Below, in pieces: positions 58,400 to 64,000 of a stretch of DNA of 64,000 nt. Each line of letters opens with the position of its first letter. The first letter of the stretch is position 1. Position numbers and translations under genes: made by a program. This stretch comes from Phoenix dactylifera (Eukaryota; Streptophyta; Magnoliopsida; Arecales; Arecaceae), in NCBI RefSeq assembly GCF_009389715.1, contig NC_052395.1, forward strand, positions 5,542,812 through 5,606,811, in the 5' to 3' direction. The notes under the pieces were generated by a model. The model ran no database searches and was not told where the DNA came from. It saw nothing but the letters and a program-made list of their open reading frames with translations.

Positions 58400-61300
58400 G
58401 TAGAAGATCCCGCCAAACTTCTTGAAGCATATCTCTATGGAGCCATCTAGAAGAGTGACCCTTCAGGGTCCTAGTGGAAGCAAATGATATGTCCAACTAG
58501 GCAAAATTGTTAAAGGCACATTCCTGACTGCTGGATGGCCAGAGTTTGTCAAAGACCACTCCTTGAAGGAGCATGAGTTCCTGGGCTTCCAATACAATAG
58601 AAACATGCAGTTCACTGTTCTCATTTTTGATACAACTGCATGTGAGAGAGAAGATATGCTCCCAGTAAGACCTCATAGAACTTCCGAACCCAGCAATCGG
58701 AGACAAGAAAGGGTTAGACCACCAAGATTTCTTTGGATGCTGGCTACTATGTTAAGAATGAAGCAAGTGAAAGTGAGCTGACAGACCTTCCAAATGACAG
58801 TCAGGCAACCAATCAGTTACACATTCACTATTGTAATACAACCAAAGGTAAATGCATTATGTCTGATCTGGTTTATATGTATACAACAAACCATAGCTAC
58901 ATCTGCATGTGGCAGAAAAAAGTATTATTTCTATTGGCGTGCATAGAATTGCTAGGATACAGTTGTGGATGCACTGGCAGTACCACAAAATTCTATATTA
59001 TATTAATGAATTTGTTTTTAGAATGAACATGAGTATTAAGAGTATTATATGTCAATACATTAATAATTGCACACATAGAACTGTTTTGAGAAATAGTTGA
59101 TTTTTTTTTGGATGTAATAGTTGAAATAATTTAATATCCATCATTGTGAATTTTTTCTATGATCTAGCCATTTCTGTTTTGATATGATATTTATTTTACA
59201 ATGAGTTTTTGATAGCAAGTCATGAACATATATCTTGATTTGATTGACTTGATTAAGAATAAAAATAACAGTATGAAGCTTTTTTTCCTTTTCACAATTT
59301 TGGGCAGAAATGTAAATATTCCTTTCAGCTTCTATTAATATCCCTATTAGATTGTAACAGAAACTGGGATTTGCAATGGATGTCGTAGTGGGACTGAAAG
59401 GATATCGATAGTTAACTAATTTTATCGTCTTTAATGTTCAAGGACAACATCAATGGGAGGAAGCATGAGGTTGTGATTTAGGAAACAGTTCCATACCATT
59501 GTTCTGTTTTGATGTTTACATTTTCCATGAGGTCAAAACCTTAACCTGAACCTCAAGATTTATTTTTGAACACAAAACTTAGTTTGAAACCTCTCAAAAG
59601 GCAGAATTTTCCCAATGAATGAGGCACGATCAAGTTATGTAAACCTCAATCCAAACTTTCAGAAAGAAGATACACTGGCATGCTGAATAAATCCAGCAAA
59701 CTAGATCTTTACTTGTCACCTGATATCTTACCTTTTTGAGCCTTCATTGTGTGCCTTAGATGACAGATGTTCGAGCATCAAAGATGGTTTCCTTTGTTGT
59801 AGCCTCTAGCGGTGCTACTTTTAGCTCTATCCCTCTAACTTTATTCCTTTTCTTTTTGAGACAATCTACGAGCACCATTAATCATTTCAACAAAAGGACA
59901 AAAAAATTAGCAACCATGTCAAATACTTTGGAAAGCGCAACTACTAGCAAAGATTAAGTCCCAGGGACATTAGGATCGGCCACCTTCTCCAAGTTTTCGA
60001 ACAAAACTATCCTAACATTCAATTTGGCACATTCCATGACATCCCCCAAGTGTCGGGATGGGGCAGGATAGTGGCACATTCTATTCTATGGAAAAACTAG
60101 GATGGCCCCATCTCATGAGACTTGACTCGTTGACCACTAGTCTATAGCCTTGTTTGCCATCCCCCTGATGTTATTAATCCGCTTCAACCTCTGCAATTAT
60201 ACTGTTCCCATCTTATGATTATCCTACTCTTCAGGTCCCAGCATTCTAATTTACAAAATAAAGGTAGTTTAATGCCTTTTGTATTCTCTTTTATTAATTG
60301 TAAATATGAATTTTGGTAGTTCTATGTCCTTTATAAGTAAATTTTGAAATTGCTTAGCACTTATCCTTGTGTGAATTATCTGGAAATTGTTTGTGGAAAC
60401 TAGGTTGGCATGCTATAGCCTCAGGGCAATACGACTATAACGAGCTATAAGAAGTTTTCTTTGTGCCTCTGAGGCTGCATCCTTTAGGTTTTTGCATCTT
60501 AGACATATAGAAGCAGAGGGGGTGTTAGGTCCTTATGTGAGACCAAGTAACAATGTATAAGTGTAAAATTCCTTTCAAGATGAAGATCATAAGTTCTAGA
60601 AAAAGGGTCGTTTTTGTTAAAGCATCTAAATTGATAAAGCATATATAATAAGGAAAGTAGGTATACAGGAACTAGCCATATCTTGAAATGAGAATAAATC
60701 AACAAAGCTGCAAAACTTGCTCGTGTATAGAGTGACAAAAGGTTCTAAGACTATAAATAGATCAAATAAGCAATTTAAATCTGAAATTAATTGAGAATCA
60801 AGAGATAGAGCCCCTTGGGTGTGTTCTTCACATGTTCCATTAGGGCTCGTTTCGTTCGCGGGAAGCATTTTCCTTCGTAGGAATATGATTCCTGGGAAAC
60901 AAATTCCTAGGAAGAGGATGCCTAGGAAAGTACTTTTGGCATGTTTGGTTGACCATGGGAAAGTGACAAATTTCCAAGGTGCTTATGTTTGGTTGGCCAT
61001 CCACTTTCCTAGGAAAGTTATATATAATTCCTATTATGCCCTTAATAAAAATTAGGTTTTTAATGCCTCTTTAATGCTTCTTTAATGCTGAAAGGACTTT
61101 TTGGGAAAAAGTAAAAATGTAGTGATTCCCGCCTCATGGGAAAGTAACTTTCCCATGTTTCTCAGGGGAAAGACTTTCCCATGAAATGTGGGAATCACAT
61201 TTCCATGGGAATATAACTTTCCCTTCTCTCTCCTTTGAAAACTCCAACCAAACAAGAGGCATCTCATTACTTTCCCGTTGACCACACTTTCCCCCCTTCT

Positions 61301-62813
61301 TTTCCCGCGAACCAAACGAGCCCTTAGTAGTAGTATTTCCTAGGAAGCATGATTCCTCTGTTTGAACAAAATGAAGATGCCAAAGTGATTACAACTCTGC
61401 AGCACCTAACACTTCTTTAAAGCATGAAATAAGCTGGCCATGACTTTTTAGCAATGTATCCGAGAAATAATTCCTCTGTCATTGAATAGAATCAAGGGGC
61501 ATGGGGCAGTTTACATTAGCAACAATGAACTTTCGCATTATTATTTCTTTTTATAGTTTTAACTGGGATTTGAAGCACATAATATAATCTTAGAAGGCTA
61601 AGTTTTTGCTTTGTAGTTAGATCCAAAACTCACATTGTAAGAAATTAAGAATTATATTAGTATGATACAGGAAGATGTGTGTCACCTCCTATACCTTGTG
61701 GTGATGTCAAAATTAAAACAGAAGATAATGCAGTCCCAATTTGTATAATTGGTTCATCCACCAGATAATATGAAGGCTATGTCTTGAGAAGATGACCTGT
61801 GACAACAGAAGAAGAGCAATAGTACGGGAAGCTGCCAACTCTTTCACCTCTATATTTCTTTGTACGATTATGCGCATGACAGCAATGAATGTTTCCAGGA
61901 CATATATGCTGGTGAGTCGTATGTTTTACTCCACATAGATATTTAAAATAAATGAGCACATACTTTGCATGAATGCAGGTTATTGTCCTATACTAAATCT
62001 ATTTTATCACTCAAGGGCAGGTGTTTTTCCAGGGCTTAACCTTACATTATGATACATATATCTTTACGTTCTTATTCTGCTCTCAAAATATGGAACATTT
62101 ACTTCTCACTTCCAGTTGAATGGTCAGGTGCCTTTAGATAAATTTTGTTAGCCTTATCTTCCTTTCATTTTCCATGCCATACTCTTCTTCCTTTCAACTA
62201 GTATGGTGCAATGCTCTCTGTTTGTATTTATTTTTCACTATGTTTAGTTTTCTTCAATACTATTGAAGGACAGCTTTTGGAGTTCGAATAAGCTATTTGG
62301 GGCATTGCTGTAATATCGCATTCATGAGATCATGTCACCTTAAAAAAAATTGGCTTTTTTAATTGGCCACTTCCCTGTACAATGTTATGGCAGTTAAGAA
62401 TTCCAAGAATGTTGATTTTTATTGTGGATTTATTAACTACATGCAGTGGTTCCCTGTTTGGTTTTCGCATGCACATCTTCCTCGCAGAAGAGCTAATGTG
62501 GTCCTCCGAGACCCAAATGGCAAGGCTTGGGTGGTTGTCTACATTCCAAGCTCAAGGGACCATTTATCTGGAGGTTGGTCTGCCTTCGCACGTGGCAACA
62601 ACCTGGAGGAAGGAGATTATTGTGTTTTCGAGGTTGCGGGTCCAGTTGAAATGCGTTTCCACATTTTCAGGTGGTTGCGGAGATCACTACTCTGTTTAGG
62701 ATGCAAAGGATGCAGGAGATGTGTTATCTTTGTGGAGCTATCGAAGAAATATAACAGAGCCAATGTAGGAAAGGATGAAGAAAATTATCATTTGATATGT
62801 ATTCTCTAACTTA
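58400..62813 (+). pseudogene. REM-type B3-domain gene, decayed (two B3 domains)
   Basis: First B3 region, about 58403-58650: KIPPNFLKHISMEPSRRVTL, QGPSGSK-stop-YVQLGKIVKG, TFLTAGWPEFVKDHSLKEHE, QFTVLIFDTTACERED. The expected Trp after GSK is TGA (58485-58487). Past about 58725 the frame changes to reach KISLDAGYYVKNEASESELT, a plausible linker. Second B3, about 62385-62690: FINYMQWFPVWFSHAHLPRR, NVVLRDPNGKAWVVVYIPSS, GGWSAFARGNNLEEGDYCVF, MRFHIFRW; a 1-nt loss near 62668-62672 shifts the frame where VVAEI would be expected. B3 proteins are plant DNA-binding regulators. The 3.7 kb between the domains holds a MITE (60843-61323). Upstream exons are not identified. Probably not functional. Confidence 0.72.
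60840..61326. repeat. Tourist-like MITE with TTA target duplication
   Basis: Element 60843-61323 has inverted termini (GGGCTCGTTTCGTTCGCGGG ... CCCGCGAACCAAACGAGCCC), flanked by TTA on both sides (60840-60842 and 61324-61326). TTA duplications and GGG.TCGTTTGG termini fit the Tourist/PIF-Harbinger group. Same family as 21277-22099. It lies between the two B3 domains of the decayed gene. Confidence 0.88.
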
Positions 62814-64000
62814 ATGTAACCAGTGTCCTTGCCTTTGATCCACATGTTAATGTTCTGCTGTTTTATATTTCCCTTGTTCTGGCATCTTGACTTGACATTC
62901 TTTTGAAATATATGTAGAAAGTTGCAAATGGGTATTCAGTACTGAATTAACTCTTCCTCAAAATGCTTAAAAGGTGAGATTGTATTATGGATTTACATTG
63001 GCATCTTATTACATAAAGAGAATCTTTCAAACAACATAGCTTAATTTAGATGTGTATATGAATTAAACATTTTCTAATTCCATTCTCGAATTGGAGCCTA
63101 TGCTTCTTTGCTGCTTAGGCAAAGGACTTGCCTAAACTGTTGATATCGCATATTATTTAGATTTTATTGATCGAGTGGATATGATTCAGATCAATCCTTC
63201 TTTTTATGGATAGCCCTAGCTGAAAGTTTTGCCTTTTCCTCTCTTTTTTCTTATCCAAATTCGCCATTCAGGTCTATCTATCCAGGTGGGATTCTCCTGT
63301 CAACATGGGACATGGATGGGAAGCAAGAATCGCAGTAGTCGAACCAATCATTAGATGCATCCAACAACTTTTTTGCTCCTTTTCAGCAAAGCCTTTGGTA
63401 GGCCTAAGCAATCATAAGAGACCAAAACTGAGAACCATTGGTAGAAAGCTACTGGAAATCCTTTCCTCCTTCCTACTTGGCAATGGTTGAGAAATAAAGG
63501 GAGCATCTCTTGTGCCTATTCTCATTCCGCTCTCTTTCTTTTTTATGTTTTCTCAACCCTTGCAATTGGAGTTGGGGAATTTGGGGAATAAAGGGAAGAA
63601 CATCTTTTATGCCTATTCTCATTCTATTGTCTTTCTTGTTAATGTTTTTAGCCGTGGTCTTGGACTTGGGGGCATAACATGGACCACTGTTTTTATTGCT
63701 GAGGTTGACATTTCCCTTTTTAATCTGTTGATCTTTTTTACTTGTGTGTGATTGCCTCAGGTAATATTCTTTCCAAACTTGTCAAAAGAAGGGATGCTTT
63801 TTTCACTGTCTTGACAAAATATGCCTATTCAACACATGTGATAAGTAGCTGCAATACATTTGAAGACAGATTTTTTAATTAGATCTGCATGGCTGTTGAA
63901 GATGTTAAGGTACGTGATGAGTTTCACGCGCTCTAAGCCCGGCCCGCGCGCAGTTAGGAGGATTGGCCGCAATCTGAGCGGTACCACCCATCCTACACAT
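62814..64000. other. Right end of window, no gene recognised
   Basis: No exon of a known family seen. Two similar blocks (about 63488-63548 and 63585-63650) share TGCCTATTCTCATTC and CTCTTTCTTTTTTATGTTTT/GTCTTTCTTGTTAATGTTTT, a weak tandem duplication with a period of about 96 bp. The last 80 bp are GC-rich and may be the start of another feature cut by the window edge. Confidence 0.4.

Noticed and set aside
59930..60240. Possible MITE (CCCAGGGACATTAGGATCGG ... repeated ATCCCCC strings)
   Set aside because: No clear inverted termini or target duplication could be defined.
63920..64000. GC-rich end of window as an RNA gene
   Set aside because: Too short and cut by the edge; no tRNA or rRNA features could be confirmed.

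Overview
This is nuclear plant DNA: intron-rich genes with GT-AG junctions, and dense decayed transposable elements. Codon and intron style, L1-type LINEs carrying an RNase H domain, and the LTR families suggest a monocot, perhaps a palm. The family-level guess is weak. Three host genes can be modelled exon by exon, plus one decayed gene. All gene models come from reading frames, splice sites and recalled family features; no search was run.

Layout. 1-1010: LINE tail. 2343-6215 (minus): RPS24, ribosomal protein eS24, 5 exons, 137 aa. 6.5-11.2 kb: AT-rich DNA with a Copia remnant. 11243-12976: a 5'-truncated LINE with an 18-bp target-site duplication. 14019-20707 (plus): plastid-type NADP-malic enzyme, 20 exons, 641 aa, with a cluster of ACGT-core sites about 0.8 kb upstream. 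21.3-25.4 kb: Tourist-like MITEs, tandem repeats and another MITE. 26782-34937: a complete but pol-less Gypsy-type LTR element of about 8.2 kb. It holds a sense gag remnant, two tandem arrays (119 bp; 18 bp organised as 108 bp) and an antisense, intron-containing coding unit with its own TATA box and poti-type poly(A) motif.

36330-54400 (minus): a plant cereblon (LON + CULT domains), 10 exons, 548 aa. It spans about 18 kb because its introns hold a solo LTR, two LINE copies and other repeats. 55.05-56.04 kb: another LINE tail. 58.4-62.8 kb: a decayed REM-type B3-domain gene with a stop in the first B3 domain, a frameshift after the second, and a MITE in between. The remainder to 64 kb shows no gene.

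The host genes are unrelated housekeeping or metabolic genes: cytosolic translation, plastid malate/pyruvate/NADPH metabolism, and a CUL4-DDB1 substrate receptor. The least ordinary part is the LTR element at 26.8-34.9 kb, because of its antisense spliced unit and its indel-free hierarchical repeat.
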